A stretch of 64,000 bases of DNA from an uncultured Clostridia bacterium. GTDB taxonomy: Bacteria; Bacillota; Clostridia; Lachnospirales; Anaerotignaceae. Positions 42,863 through 53,368 of this stretch are shown here, in pieces. The translations under genes and the position numbers were made by a program. A model generated the notes under the pieces. The model was not told the origin of the DNA and ran no database searches. It worked only from the letters and a program-made list of their open reading frames with translations. The number at the start of each line of letters is the position of its first letter. The stretch's first letter is position 1. Location: positions 1 to 64,000 of the forward strand of contig CAJUNT010000001.1 of assembly GCA_910587735.1 (NCBI GenBank), given 5' to 3'.

Positions 42863-42898
42863 TTTGTTCATGTAAAGTAAAAAGCATTGAAAAATGCA

Positions 42899-43187
42899 AT
42901 GACTGAGGGTAAGTAACTTTTCTATTTGTTTTCAGAGAGTTGTCGGTTGGTGTAAGACAACAACAATAAATTGTGAAAATCTCCTCAAGAGCAGTTGAAT
43001 CAAAGAATTATCAATATAATTTGTGTAGATTCAAACGGATTAATTCTACGTTAAAAGAATTGACATTAACACTTTTTTGTGGAGATGTATTGAGGTGGCT
43101 GCATTTTATGTAGCAATGAGAGTGGTACCGCAGAGTTCAGGACTTTGTCTCTTAGTTAGTAATAACTAAAAGATAAAGTCCTTTTTT
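42899..43187 (+). promoter_or_regulatory. T-box leader, probable isoleucine specifier
   Basis: Stem I closes with TGAGG (42904-42908) and CCTCA (42983-42987). The loop-E strands AGTA and GAA frame the specifier; GTGAAA-ATC gives ATC (Ile) at 42979-42981. The T-box sequence AGTGGTACCGCAG is at 43121-43133, and its TGGT should pair with the ACCA end of an uncharged tRNA (discriminator A, as in tRNA-Ile). The terminator GGACTTT...AAAGTCC with six T is at 43140-43187. Uncharged tRNA-Ile should allow transcription of ilvBNCD. Confidence 0.93.
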
Positions 43188-43308
43188 ATTTGAACAAATA
43201 GTAACCAAAGTCTGTTAAAACAAATGAAAAAATAACAAAGTACATTGTAAATATTGTAATATTTGGCAATATTAAAAGTGAAAATATTTAATGAATGGGG
43301 AAATGGAT

Positions 43309-44976
43309 ATGATGAAAACAGGTGCAGAAATTATAGTGGAGGTATTGATAGAACAAGGCGTTGATGTTGTATTTGGTTATCCTGGAGGTACAGTAATTAA
43401 TATTTATGATGCTTTATTCCAAAATCAAAATAGAATACGTCATATTTTAACAGCACATGAACAAGGTGCATCACATGCAGCAGATGGATATGCAAGAGCA
43501 ACAGGAAAAACAGGTGTTGTAATTGCAACAAGCGGTCCAGGAGCAACCAATATTGTAACAGGTATTGCTACCGCATATATGGATTCTATACCAATGGTTG
43601 CAATTACAGGAAATGTTACAACAGATGCTATGGGGCGTGATAGTTTTCAAGAAGTATATATTGCAGGTGTTACACTACCTATTACAAAACATAATTTTCT
43701 TGTTAAACGTATAGAAGACTTAGCGGATACATTAAGAGATGCGTTTCGTATTGCACAAAGTGGACGCCCTGGTCCTGTATTGGTAGATATTCCAAAGGAT
43801 TTGACTATTGCAAGCTATGAATTTGAAAATAAAGAAGTAATAAAGCCACAGCGTGATGTTCCTGTAAAAGAGGAAGATATCAAACATCTTGCAGAATTGA
43901 TTAACAAAAGTGCTCGCCCAGTAATTTATTTTGGTGGTGGAGTTATTTCATCAAAGGCATCTAATAAATTAAGTGAATTAATTAATACTTGCTCCATACC
44001 AGCATGTCATACACTCATGGCAACAGGTGTGCTAAGCTATGGCGATAGATTAAATTTAGGTATGGTAGGTATGCATGGTCATGTTTCTAGTTCAAAGGCA
44101 ATCAATGAGGCAGATTTATTGATTGCTATTGGTACAAGATTTTCTGACAGAGTAGCAACAAATAAAGAAAAATTTGCACTAAATGCTATTAAAGTACAAA
44201 TTGATATTGATGATACGGAAATTGATAAAAATGTAAGGACGAATTTTAGTATATTAGGCGATGTTAAGGATGTTATAGAAAAACTGATGAAATATGTAGT
44301 ACCTTCTGAAAGAAAAGAATGGATACAAACAATAGATAAATGGAGAGAAGAAATTGATTATCATCCAGTAGATGATGAAAATACAATTAAACCTTTTAAA
44401 TTGGTGGAGGCAATTTCTGAATTAAGTGGAGAAGATGCTATTATTGTAACAGATGTAGGACAGCATCAAATGTGGACTGCACAATATTGCAAAAGAACAA
44501 AACCTCGTTCTTTTTTAACATCTGGTGGCTTAGGTACTATGGGATTTAGTTATGGTGCTTCTATTGGTGCAAAAATTGCTTATCCAGACAGACGTGTGAT
44601 TCATATTACAGGTGATGGTAGCTTCCATATGAATATGAATGAACTTTGCACAAGTGTCACATATGAATTACCTATTATTACGATAATTATGAATAATCAA
44701 GTATTAGGTATGGTAAGACAATGGCAAGAGCTGTTTTTTGAAAAAAGATATGCCTACACTACATTAGATAGAAAAACAGATTATATAAAATTAGCAGAGG
44801 CATTTGGGGGTAAAGGATACAAAGCGACTACTATAGCTGAATTTAAAAAGGCATTTGAACAAGCATTACAAAATAAAAATTGTCCAAGTGTAATTGAATG
44901 TGTGATTGATAGAGATGAAAAAGTATTGCCTATGATACCACCAGGAGGCAGCTTTGATGATATTATTGTAGATTGA
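43309..44976 (+). CDS. ilvB: Acetolactate synthase large subunit
   Basis: A TPP- and FAD-dependent enzyme making acetolactate or acetohydroxybutyrate, the first common step of Val, Leu and Ile synthesis. About 556 residues: the N-terminal VVFGYPGGTVINIYDAL, catalytic Glu in TAHEQGASHAADGYAR, FAD-binding middle domain, and TPP motif GDGSFHMNMNEL with MNNQVLGMVRQWQ. The start is probably 43309 or 43312, as GGGGAA lies before it; an in-frame ATG at 43291 precedes that site. First gene after the T-box. Confidence 0.96.
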   Translation: MMKTGAEIIVEVLIEQGVDVVFGYPGGTVINIYDALFQNQNRIRHILTAHEQGASHAADGYARATGKTGVVIATSGPGATNIVTGIATAYMDSIPMVAITGNVTTDAMGRDSFQEVYIAGVTLPITKHNFLVKRIEDLADTLRDAFRIAQSGRPGPVLVDIPKDLTIASYEFENKEVIKPQRDVPVKEEDIKHLAELINKSARPVIYFGGGVISSKASNKLSELINTCSIPACHTLMATGVLSYGDRLNLGMVGMHGHVSSSKAINEADLLIAIGTRFSDRVATNKEKFALNAIKVQIDIDDTEIDKNVRTNFSILGDVKDVIEKLMKYVVPSERKEWIQTIDKWREEIDYHPVDDENTIKPFKLVEAISELSGEDAIIVTDVGQHQMWTAQYCKRTKPRSFLTSGGLGTMGFSYGASIGAKIAYPDRRVIHITGDGSFHMNMNELCTSVTYELPIITIIMNNQVLGMVRQWQELFFEKRYAYTTLDRKTDYIKLAEAFGGKGYKATTIAEFKKAFEQALQNKNCPSVIECVIDRDEKVLPMIPPGGSFDDIIVD

Positions 44977-45011
44977 TAATTTAAGTCATTTTTTGAGAAA
45001 GGAAGAATAGT

Positions 45012-45482
45012 ATGAAAAAATATATTTTATCTCTTGTAGTACAGAATAATTTTGGTGTTTTGGCTAGGATATCTAGTTTATTTGCTCGCAGAGGATACAA
45101 CATAGATTCTATTTCTGCATCTCCTACCGATAACCCTAAAATTACAAAAATAACAGTAGTAGTAGAAGCAGATGATGAAATTATTGAAAAAGTATTTAAA
45201 CAGGTTTCTAAATTGGAAGAAGTAGAAAAAGTAACACAAGTTGATGAAAAACAAGCAATTTGTAAGGAATTGGCGTTATTGAAAATTCATACAGAAGATA
45301 CTACTACTAGTGCAGAAATCAGCAATACAGTATCAGAATTTCAAGGTAAAATATTAGAAATACAACCAAATTCTGTTACAGTAGAATTGTCAGATATTCC
45401 AAGCAATGTAGATAGTTTTGTAACAGCACTTTCTCAATTTGAAATTGAAGAAATGTGTCGCACAGGTGTAACAGCATTATAA
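45012..45482 (+). CDS. ilvN: Acetolactate synthase small (regulatory) subunit
   Basis: 156 residues: an N-terminal ACT domain (LVVQNNFGVLARISSLFARRGYNIDSI) that binds valine for feedback inhibition, and a C-terminal domain of the IlvH type (ELALLKIH, then GKILEIQPNSVTVEL). GAGAAAGGAAG precedes the ATG. It follows ilvB by 35 bp. Confidence 0.96.
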   Translation: MKKYILSLVVQNNFGVLARISSLFARRGYNIDSISASPTDNPKITKITVVVEADDEIIEKVFKQVSKLEEVEKVTQVDEKQAICKELALLKIHTEDTTTSAEISNTVSEFQGKILEIQPNSVTVELSDIPSNVDSFVTALSQFEIEEMCRTGVTAL

Positions 45483-45572
45483 AGTATAACTTTTATTAGT
45501 ATATGGTTGGTTTTCATAACCAATTAATATAAATAAGGAATGAATTAATAATATTACGGAGGAGAAAAAATT

Positions 45573-46568
45573 ATGGTACAAATGTATTATGACCAAGATT
45601 GTGATTTAAATTTATTAAAAGGTAAAAAAATTGCTGTAATTGGATATGGCAGTCAAGGACACGCTCATGCTTTAAACTTGCAGGAAAGTGGCTGTGATGT
45701 TGTAGTAGGTTTAAGAAGTACATCAGCAAGCTGTGCAAAAGCAGAGGCAGCAGGTTTAAAAGTTTTGGAGACAGCAGAAGCAGCAAAGGTTGCTGATATT
45801 ATTATGATGCTTGTTCCAGATGAGGCAGCTCCAGACATTTATAATGAATCCATTGCTCCAAATTTAAAAGAGGGTAATGTATTAATGTTTGCACATGGTT
45901 TTAATATTCATTTTAACCAAATTAAAGCACCAAAAAATGTAGATGTAATTATGGTTGCACCAAAAGGACCTGGACATATTGTAAGAAGTCTATACACAGA
46001 AGGACAAGGCGTACCTTCATTAATTGCTGTATATCAAGATTTTTCAGGTAAAGCAAAAGAATATGCTTTAGCTTGGGCTTGCGGTATTGGTGCAGGCAGA
46101 GCAGGTATTATTCAAACTACATTTAAAGAAGAAACAGAAACAGACCTTTTTGGTGAGCAGGCTGTGCTTTGCGGTGGTGTAACAGAATTGATGAAAGCTG
46201 GTTTTGATACATTGGTAGAGGCTGGATATGAACCAGAAATGGCTTATTTTGAATGTATACATGAGATGAAATTGATTGTTGACTTAATCAATAGAGGCGG
46301 TTTTGCTGAAATGAGATATTCTATTTCTAATACAGCAGAATATGGTGACTATCGTACTGGTAAACGCTTGATTACAGAAGAAACAAGAAAAGAAATGAAA
46401 AAAGTACTTTCTGAAATTCAAGATGGTACATTTGCTAGTGAATGGATACAAGAAAATAAAGCAGGTGGTTGTGCAAAATTCCTTGCAACACGTGCAAAAG
46501 AGGCAACACACCCATTAGAAGCAGTTGGTGCAAGACTTCGTAAAATGATGAGTTGGTTAAAGAAATAA
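45573..46568 (+). CDS. ilvC: Ketol-acid reductoisomerase (class I)
   Basis: 331 residues, the class I length. The NAD(P)H-binding motif is IAVIGYGSQGHAHALNL; the metal- and substrate-binding domain has KGPGHIVRSLY, DLFGEQAVLCGGV, and CIHEMKLIVDLI. It isomerises and reduces acetolactate. GGAGGAG precedes the ATG. It is 90 bp downstream of ilvN. Confidence 0.97.
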   Translation: MVQMYYDQDCDLNLLKGKKIAVIGYGSQGHAHALNLQESGCDVVVGLRSTSASCAKAEAAGLKVLETAEAAKVADIIMMLVPDEAAPDIYNESIAPNLKEGNVLMFAHGFNIHFNQIKAPKNVDVIMVAPKGPGHIVRSLYTEGQGVPSLIAVYQDFSGKAKEYALAWACGIGAGRAGIIQTTFKEETETDLFGEQAVLCGGVTELMKAGFDTLVEAGYEPEMAYFECIHEMKLIVDLINRGGFAEMRYSISNTAEYGDYRTGKRLITEETRKEMKKVLSEIQDGTFASEWIQENKAGGCAKFLATRAKEATHPLEAVGARLRKMMSWLKK

Positions 46569-46711
46569 AAATATTATATTGTTGTCAATGGCAGAAGTGT
46601 TATTCTGCCTTTGACAATTTTCAATGATAAGCTGTGTATATAACAAAAAGTAGGTATAATTTATATAAAGAGTTTAGCATTGAAAAAAATAGTATTTTAG
46701 GAGGTATTATT

Positions 46712-48376
46712 GTGGAAAGAAGAAGTTATAATATAACAAAAGGTGCAGAAAAAGCGCCACAACGTTCTCTTCTGAGAGCGTGTGGTTTAACAGATGAAGA
46801 AATGGAAAGACCTTTGATAGGTATTGTATCAGCTTATAGTGATATTGTACCTGGACATATTAATTTAGATAAAATTACAACAGCGGTAAAAATGGGTGTT
46901 TCTATGGCAGGAGGAACGCCTATTGTAGTACCAGCTATTGGCGTATGTGATGGTATTGCTATGGGACACGTTGGTATGAAATATTCTCTTGCGTCAAGAG
47001 AATTGATTGCAGACAGTGTAGAAACAATGGCAAATGCACATTGTTTTGATGGATTGGTGTTAGTACCAAACTGCGATAAAATTGTACCAGGTATGATTAT
47101 GGCAGCAGCAAGAATTAATATTCCATCTATTGTAGTAAGTGGTGGACCTATGCTTGCTGGTGATATCAATGGGGAACATACAAGCCTTTCTAAAATGTTT
47201 GAGGCAGTTGGTTCTTATAAAGCAAATATGATGAATAATGAGGAATTAAAATATTATGAAAATAATGTTTGTCCTGGATGTGGTTCTTGTGCTGGTATGT
47301 ATACAGCAAATTCTATGAATTGCCTCAGTGAAGCAATCGGTATTGCATTGCCTGGAAATGGAACAATACCTGCTGTATATTCCAGTAGAATCCATTTGGC
47401 AAAACATGCTGGTATGAAGATTATGGAATTAGTAGAAAAAGATATTAAACCAAGAGATATTTTAACAGAAAAGGCTTTCCGAAATGGACTTGCTATGGAT
47501 ATGGCATTAGGATGTAGTACAAATAGTGTATTACATTTACTGGCAATTTCTTATGAAGCTGGTTGTCCTTTAGATTTGAATGTGTTTAATGAGGTTAGTG
47601 AAAAAACACCTAATCTTTGCCATTTAGCTCCTGCTGGTCCTCATCATATACAGGATTTATATGCAGCAGGAGGAATACAGGCAGTTATGGCAGAACTGGC
47701 AAAAAAAGATTTAATTGATACTAGTTTAATAACTGTAACAGGCAAAACAGTAAAAGAAAATATTACAGGTGCAGAAAATAAAAACACAGAGGTAATACGT
47801 AGCATTGATAATCCACATAGTACAACAGGAGGTATTGCAATACTTTGGGGAAATATTGCAAAAGAAGGTTGTGCAGTAAAACAATCTGCTGTGGCTGAAG
47901 AAATGCTTGTTCATAAAGGACCAGCAAGAGTATTTGATAGTGAAGAAGAAGCGATTGCTGCTATATTTGGCGGAAAAATTAATAAAGGTGATGTTGTGGT
48001 AATACGTTATGAAGGTCCAAAAGGTGGTCCAGGTATGAGGGAAATGTTAAGTCCCACATCAGCACTTGCAGGCATGAAATTGGACAAAGATGTAGCTTTG
48101 ATTACAGATGGTCGTTTTAGTGGTGCGTCAAGAGGTGCTTCTATTGGACACGTTTGCCCAGAAGCAGCTACTGGTGGTGAAATTGGTTTGTTAAAAGATG
48201 GTGATATCATTAATATTGATATTCTTAACAAGCAAATAAATGCAGAAATAAGTGAACAAGAATTTGAAAAAAGAAGAAAAGAACATATTCCAAAAGAACC
48301 TAATATAAAAAGTGGTTGGCTAGCAAGATATGCTAAATTAGTAAGTTCTTCTAATGAAGGAGCTGTTTTAAAATAA
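46712..48376 (+). CDS. ilvD: Dihydroxy-acid dehydratase
   Basis: An iron-sulfur enzyme of about 554 residues that dehydrates the dihydroxy acids to keto acids. Cluster cysteines are seen in VPNCDKIVPGM and CPGCGSCAGMYTANSMNCL, with the active-site region TDGRFSGASRGASIGHVCPEA. The GTG start at 46712 follows AGGAGG by 8 nt; an ATG 78 bp upstream has no site. Fourth gene of the operon; no leuA-D or ilvE follows. Confidence 0.96.
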   Translation: MERRSYNITKGAEKAPQRSLLRACGLTDEEMERPLIGIVSAYSDIVPGHINLDKITTAVKMGVSMAGGTPIVVPAIGVCDGIAMGHVGMKYSLASRELIADSVETMANAHCFDGLVLVPNCDKIVPGMIMAAARINIPSIVVSGGPMLAGDINGEHTSLSKMFEAVGSYKANMMNNEELKYYENNVCPGCGSCAGMYTANSMNCLSEAIGIALPGNGTIPAVYSSRIHLAKHAGMKIMELVEKDIKPRDILTEKAFRNGLAMDMALGCSTNSVLHLLAISYEAGCPLDLNVFNEVSEKTPNLCHLAPAGPHHIQDLYAAGGIQAVMAELAKKDLIDTSLITVTGKTVKENITGAENKNTEVIRSIDNPHSTTGGIAILWGNIAKEGCAVKQSAVAEEMLVHKGPARVFDSEEEAIAAIFGGKINKGDVVVIRYEGPKGGPGMREMLSPTSALAGMKLDKDVALITDGRFSGASRGASIGHVCPEAATGGEIGLLKDGDIINIDILNKQINAEISEQEFEKRRKEHIPKEPNIKSGWLARYAKLVSSSNEGAVLK

Positions 48377-48383
48377 ATCAAAT

Positions 48384-48421
48384 GGGAGTGTATCAATTTG
48401 TAATGATATGCTCCTTTTTTA
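48384..48421 (+). terminator. Terminator of ilvBNCD
   Basis: GGAGTGTATC pairs with GATATGCTCC (one mismatch or wobble), followed by seven T. The following 270 bp is AT-rich and shows no gene. Confidence 0.82.
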
Positions 48422-48694
48422 TTAAAAATTGTATATTTATACCAATAATATAAATTTATATGCTTATATAATGGACAATAGTAATCCGTCTATTCTCTTG
48501 CATATTATAATTGAATATGATATGATATGCTCAAATAGTTAAGAAGTTTTACAAATTTGATGTAAATATTTCATAGTTTAAGCAATAAAAATATTTGGTT
48601 TTTATACATTTTATTTTATAATTTAGTATAAACATACTTATATTTTGAGTAAGTTGAGTAAAGTTACAAAAATAAAAAGGGGGAGCATTCATTA

Positions 48695-51241
48695 ATGTTT
48701 AAAATGACAAAGCGTTTTTTTGCAATAAGTGGTATTTGTTTAATTGCACTTTGTAGTGCTGTTTTTGTTTGGATAGGTTCTTATATGAATCAAAAAAGTG
48801 AAAAAGCAATTACTGAAATTGGTGCAATTTATATGTCAGAAATGAGCAAACAAATTCATCAAAAATTTGATGCGATTATTGATTTGAAATTATCACAAGC
48901 ACAAGGAATTGTGAAACGTACACCACAAGAAAATGCGCAATATGGAAATGCAATGATACAAGAATTAGCATTAAGTGCTGAAATTAGAGAGTTTACATAT
49001 TTGGCACTTTATACAGAAGATGAACAACAACAAATTATTTATGGAAATCCTGTTAAAATTGTGAAACCAGAAGAATTTAGTGAAATATTAAAAGACAAAA
49101 GTAAAAGAGTAACAACAGGTTTTGATGAAAACGGTGATAAAGTTTTAATGTTGGCAATTGATGCAGAATATCCTATGGAAGGAAATAAAAAAAGTTCATC
49201 ATTAGTAGTAGCTTTACCTATGAGTTATTTAGAAAAGGCACTTTTATTAGATGAAGAAGCCTCTATGATGTATTCCCATATTATTCGTAAAGATGGAAGC
49301 TTTGTGATTAGAAGTGGAAAGGGTCTTCAAGAAGATTATTTTATTCGTATTAAAGAACTCGTTTCGGAATTGAATGGAAAGACACCAGAAGATTATGCGC
49401 AAGAACTAAGGAATGCTATGGAAAAGGATGAAAATTATTCTACTTTAATTATAGTAAATGATGTATATCAGCAGCTTTATTGCTCTTCTCTTCCTAATTC
49501 AGAATGGTATTTAGTTGCCGTTATGCCTTATGGTATTTTAAATGATAATATTAGTGAATTAAGTGATATAAGACAATATGCTATATTAGAGGCTTGTGGT
49601 GTTATTATAATTGGTATTTTGATTATATTTATATTATATTTTAGAATGTCACAACAACAGTTAAAAGAATTAAATGAGGCAAAAAAGGAGGCTGTTGAGG
49701 CAAATAGAGCAAAAAGTGAATTTCTTTCTAATATGAGTCATGATATTCGTACACCAATGAATGGTATTGTTGGTATGACAGCGATTGCTATGTCAAATAT
49801 AAATGACAATGCAAGAGTAAAAGACTGTTTAGCTAAAATTACATTATCAAGTAAACATTTATTGGGATTGATTAATGATGTTTTAGATATGTCTAAAATT
49901 GAAAGTGGAAAATTAACATTAAATATACATCAAATTTCTTTGAGAGAAGCAATGGAAAGTATTGTAAATATTGTGCAACCACAAATTAAGTCAAAAAATC
50001 AACATTTTGATATTTTTATACAAAAAATTCAAACAGAAAATGTACATTGTGATAGTGTACGTTTAAATCAAGTATTGATTAACCTATTGTCAAATGCTAT
50101 TAAATTTACACCAGAAAATGGAAGTATTCGAGTTTATTTAGAACAAGAATCGTCACCTTTGGGAGAAAATTATGTAAGATGTCATTTTAAAGTAAAAGAT
50201 AGTGGTATTGGTATGACAGAAGAATTTCAAAAAAAGATTTTTGACAAATTTTCAAGAGAACAGAAAGACCAGGTATATAAAACAGAAGGTACTGGACTAG
50301 GAATGGCAATTACAAAATATATTATAGATACTATGGGTGGCACAGTTGAATTAAAAAGCACTCCTGGAGAAGGAAGTGAATTTCATATTGTATTAGATTT
50401 GGAAAAAGCATTTACTCTTGAAGAAGATATGATTCTCCCTCCATGGAATGTATTAGTGGCAGATAATAATCAAGACCTTTGTCAAAGTGCTGTTTTCTCT
50501 TTGAAAGAAATTGGCATAAATGCAGAATGGGCTTTAGATGGAAAAACAGCAATAGAAATGGTCAAAAAACGTCATCAAGAAGATAATGATTATGAAATTG
50601 TACTTTTGGACTGGAAAATGCCTGATATGGATGGTTTGCAAACAATGCGTGAAATTAGAAAGCAAGTAGGCGATAATATCCCTATATTGATAATATCTGC
50701 TTATGATTGGAGCGATATAGAGGAAGAAGCAATAAAAGCTGGTGCAAATGGCTTTATATCAAAACCATTGTTTAAATCTAATTTATTTTTGGGATTGAGT
50801 TCTTTTATGATGAAAGAAGATACAGAAGAATCTCAAAAAAATGAAAATAAACAAAGATTTACTGGAAAACGTATATTATTAGCAGAAGATAATGATTTAA
50901 ACTGGGAAATTGCAGAAGATATTCTTTCAGAAGCGGGATTTGAATTGGAAAGAGCAGAGAATGGTCAAATTTGTGTAGAGAAATTTCAACAATCTGATGT
51001 TTGGTATTTTGATGTCATATTGATGGATATTCGTATGCCCGTTATGAGTGGTTATGATGCAGCAAAAACAATTCGTGCTATGAAAGAACGTGCTGATGTT
51101 AATTTGCCTATTATTGCTATGACAGCAGATGCATTTTCTGAAGATATACAACATTCTTTAGAATGTGGCATGAATGAACATATATCTAAGCCTATTGATG
51201 TAGATAGACTGATACAAATATTAAGAAAATATTTAAAGTAA
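48695..51241 (+). CDS. Hybrid sensor histidine kinase with two receiver domains
   Basis: 848 residues. A membrane helix spans about 8-28 and an extracellular sensor of Cache-like type about 30-290 (LPNSEWYLVAVMPYG at its end); a second membrane helix is near 305-325. A HisKA domain has the phosphorylated His in SNMSHDIRTPMNGIVG (near 349), followed by an ATPase domain (LINLLSNAIKFTPENG, DSGIGM, GTGLGMAITKYI). Receiver 1 has Asp in IVLLDWKMPDMDG (near 638) and receiver 2 in VILMDIRMPVMSG (near 777). GGGGGAG precedes the ATG. It probably passes phosphate through the HPt protein at 53369 to the response regulator at 51268. Confidence 0.93.
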   Translation: MFKMTKRFFAISGICLIALCSAVFVWIGSYMNQKSEKAITEIGAIYMSEMSKQIHQKFDAIIDLKLSQAQGIVKRTPQENAQYGNAMIQELALSAEIREFTYLALYTEDEQQQIIYGNPVKIVKPEEFSEILKDKSKRVTTGFDENGDKVLMLAIDAEYPMEGNKKSSSLVVALPMSYLEKALLLDEEASMMYSHIIRKDGSFVIRSGKGLQEDYFIRIKELVSELNGKTPEDYAQELRNAMEKDENYSTLIIVNDVYQQLYCSSLPNSEWYLVAVMPYGILNDNISELSDIRQYAILEACGVIIIGILIIFILYFRMSQQQLKELNEAKKEAVEANRAKSEFLSNMSHDIRTPMNGIVGMTAIAMSNINDNARVKDCLAKITLSSKHLLGLINDVLDMSKIESGKLTLNIHQISLREAMESIVNIVQPQIKSKNQHFDIFIQKIQTENVHCDSVRLNQVLINLLSNAIKFTPENGSIRVYLEQESSPLGENYVRCHFKVKDSGIGMTEEFQKKIFDKFSREQKDQVYKTEGTGLGMAITKYIIDTMGGTVELKSTPGEGSEFHIVLDLEKAFTLEEDMILPPWNVLVADNNQDLCQSAVFSLKEIGINAEWALDGKTAIEMVKKRHQEDNDYEIVLLDWKMPDMDGLQTMREIRKQVGDNIPILIISAYDWSDIEEEAIKAGANGFISKPLFKSNLFLGLSSFMMKEDTEESQKNENKQRFTGKRILLAEDNDLNWEIAEDILSEAGFELERAENGQICVEKFQQSDVWYFDVILMDIRMPVMSGYDAAKTIRAMKERADVNLPIIAMTADAFSEDIQHSLECGMNEHISKPIDVDRLIQILRKYLK

Positions 51242-51267
51242 ACAATTATAGATAGGAAGGTTGTTAT

Positions 51268-53343
51268 ATGAGGGAAAAAAGAAAAATTTTAATTGTAGAT
51301 GATTCTGAAATGAATCGTTTATTATTGTCAGATATGCTATCTAGTGAATTTGATATTATAGAAGCAGAAAACGGTATGGAAGCAGCGGCAATATTACATA
51401 ACCAAGAGCATGAGATTTCTCTTATGCTTTTGGATATTGTTATGCCAATTATGGATGGTTTTGAAATGCTTGCTGTAATGAATAAAAATGGTTGGATAAA
51501 AAGTGTACCAGTTATTATGATTTCAGCAGAAACCGTACCATCTTATATGGATAAGGCATATGATTTGGGGGTATTAGACTATATTAGTAGACCGTTTGAT
51601 GAAAGAGTAGTACAGCGTCGTGTTACCAGTACAATTATGCTTGCAGCAAAACAGAAAGAATTAGCACATATGGTAACAGAACAGCTTTATGAAAAAGAAA
51701 AAGATAATAGATTAATGATTGAAATATTATCAAATATTGTAGAATTTCGTAATGGTGAAAGTGGTTTACACGTTTTGCATATTCATACACTTACAGAATT
51801 GCTTTTGAAAAAATTGATAGAGAAAACAGATAAATATAATATTTCTAAAAAAGATATTCCTTTAATCTGTAATGCTTCAGCACTTCATGATATTGGAAAA
51901 ATTGCTGTACCAGGTGAAATTTTAAATAAACCAGGAAGATTGACAAAAGAAGAATTTGAAATTATGAAAACACATTCTGCCGCAGGCGCAAAAATGTTAA
52001 GTTGTATTCCTCTTAGGGAGAATGAGCCTTTAATTCAAGTAGGATATCAAATTTGTAGATGGCACCATGAAAGATATGATGGAAAAGGCTATCCAGATGG
52101 CTTAAAAGGAGAAGAAATTCCTATTGCGGCGCAAGTAGTAGCGCTGGCTGATGTTTATGATGCTTTGACAAGCAAAAGAGTATATAAAGATGCTTTTTCT
52201 CATGAAGTTGCAGTGAATATGATTTTAAATGGAGAATGTGGTATATTTAATCCCATTTTAATGGAATGTTTAACAGAAATTTCAGAAACATTGAAAAAAG
52301 AGCTAAATGAAACATCAGTAGGAAGTCACTTTGAAAAAGATTTAATGGGTACAGTAGAACAGCAAATGATGGATATGAAAGAACTGAATGTATCTGAAAG
52401 AACAATACATTTATTAGAACATGAAAGAATGAAATATCAATTTTTTGCAAATACATCTAAAGAAATACAATTTGAATATACTACTACACCAGAAATGCTT
52501 ATGCTTTCTCAATGGGGAGCGGATTATTTAAGATTGCCAGAAATGATATTAAATCCAAAGGAAAGTGCTTTTGGAAATCAAATATTTTTTAAAGATGATT
52601 TTGAACAACTTTTAAATAAACTGAAAAATACTACTCCTGAAGATTCTGTAATAAAAGAAACTTATCTTTTAAATATTAATGGTTCACAAAGATGGAGTGA
52701 AGTGATAGCAAAATCTATGTGGACAAATGAACAACCACCAAAATATGAAGGTGCGATTGGGAAAATTGTAGATATTCATGAGTATTTGGAAAAAATGAAT
52801 CGTTTAGAATTAGCTATGGCGCAAGATTCTTTAACAGGTTTATTAAATCATGCAGTTGCTAAAACTAGACTCTCTGCTCTTTTATCAGCAAAAGAAAATA
52901 AAAAATATATATTGCTTTTGATTGATATTGATGACTTTAGAAAAGCAAATGACAAATATGGACATCAATCAGGAGATGAAATTTTAAAATATGTAGCAGA
53001 TACCATTAAAAATAGCATTCGTAGTGCAGATATTGCAGCACGTATGGGCGGAGATGAATTTTTAATATTTATGGAATATAAAGACACTACAAAACCTCAA
53101 GTAGAAAGAATATTTAAACAATTACATGGAGAATATAGAGAATTTCCTATTCATGTCAGTATAGGAATTGCATCATCAGAAGATTGTAAACAAAGAGATT
53201 ATAATACATTGTTTCAAATGGCAGACAAAGCATTATATACAGCAAAACATAAGGGAGGACATAACTATCAATATTATGATGAAACAATAGACACAATTTG
53301 GTCAACTCAAATTTCAGAACAACATAATCGTAATAATCAATAA
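51268..53343 (+). CDS. Response regulator with HD-GYP and GGDEF domains
   Basis: 691 residues: a receiver (ILIVDDSEMNRLLLSDML, phospho-Asp in LLLDIVMPIMDG) is followed by an HD-GYP phosphodiesterase domain (ALHDIGKIAVP near 204-214, HHERYDGKGYPDGLKGEEIP near 265-285). A PAS-like region is about 375-500, and a GGDEF diguanylate cyclase comes last with the intact motif MGGDEF near 593-598. Both c-di-GMP-making and c-di-GMP-breaking domains look complete. It is 26 bp downstream of the hybrid kinase gene. The tail beyond the GGDEF domain is short and polar. Confidence 0.93.
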   Translation: MREKRKILIVDDSEMNRLLLSDMLSSEFDIIEAENGMEAAAILHNQEHEISLMLLDIVMPIMDGFEMLAVMNKNGWIKSVPVIMISAETVPSYMDKAYDLGVLDYISRPFDERVVQRRVTSTIMLAAKQKELAHMVTEQLYEKEKDNRLMIEILSNIVEFRNGESGLHVLHIHTLTELLLKKLIEKTDKYNISKKDIPLICNASALHDIGKIAVPGEILNKPGRLTKEEFEIMKTHSAAGAKMLSCIPLRENEPLIQVGYQICRWHHERYDGKGYPDGLKGEEIPIAAQVVALADVYDALTSKRVYKDAFSHEVAVNMILNGECGIFNPILMECLTEISETLKKELNETSVGSHFEKDLMGTVEQQMMDMKELNVSERTIHLLEHERMKYQFFANTSKEIQFEYTTTPEMLMLSQWGADYLRLPEMILNPKESAFGNQIFFKDDFEQLLNKLKNTTPEDSVIKETYLLNINGSQRWSEVIAKSMWTNEQPPKYEGAIGKIVDIHEYLEKMNRLELAMAQDSLTGLLNHAVAKTRLSALLSAKENKKYILLLIDIDDFRKANDKYGHQSGDEILKYVADTIKNSIRSADIAARMGGDEFLIFMEYKDTTKPQVERIFKQLHGEYREFPIHVSIGIASSEDCKQRDYNTLFQMADKALYTAKHKGGHNYQYYDETIDTIWSTQISEQHNRNNQ

Positions 53344-53368
53344 AGTATGTTTATTAGGGGGAAATGAA

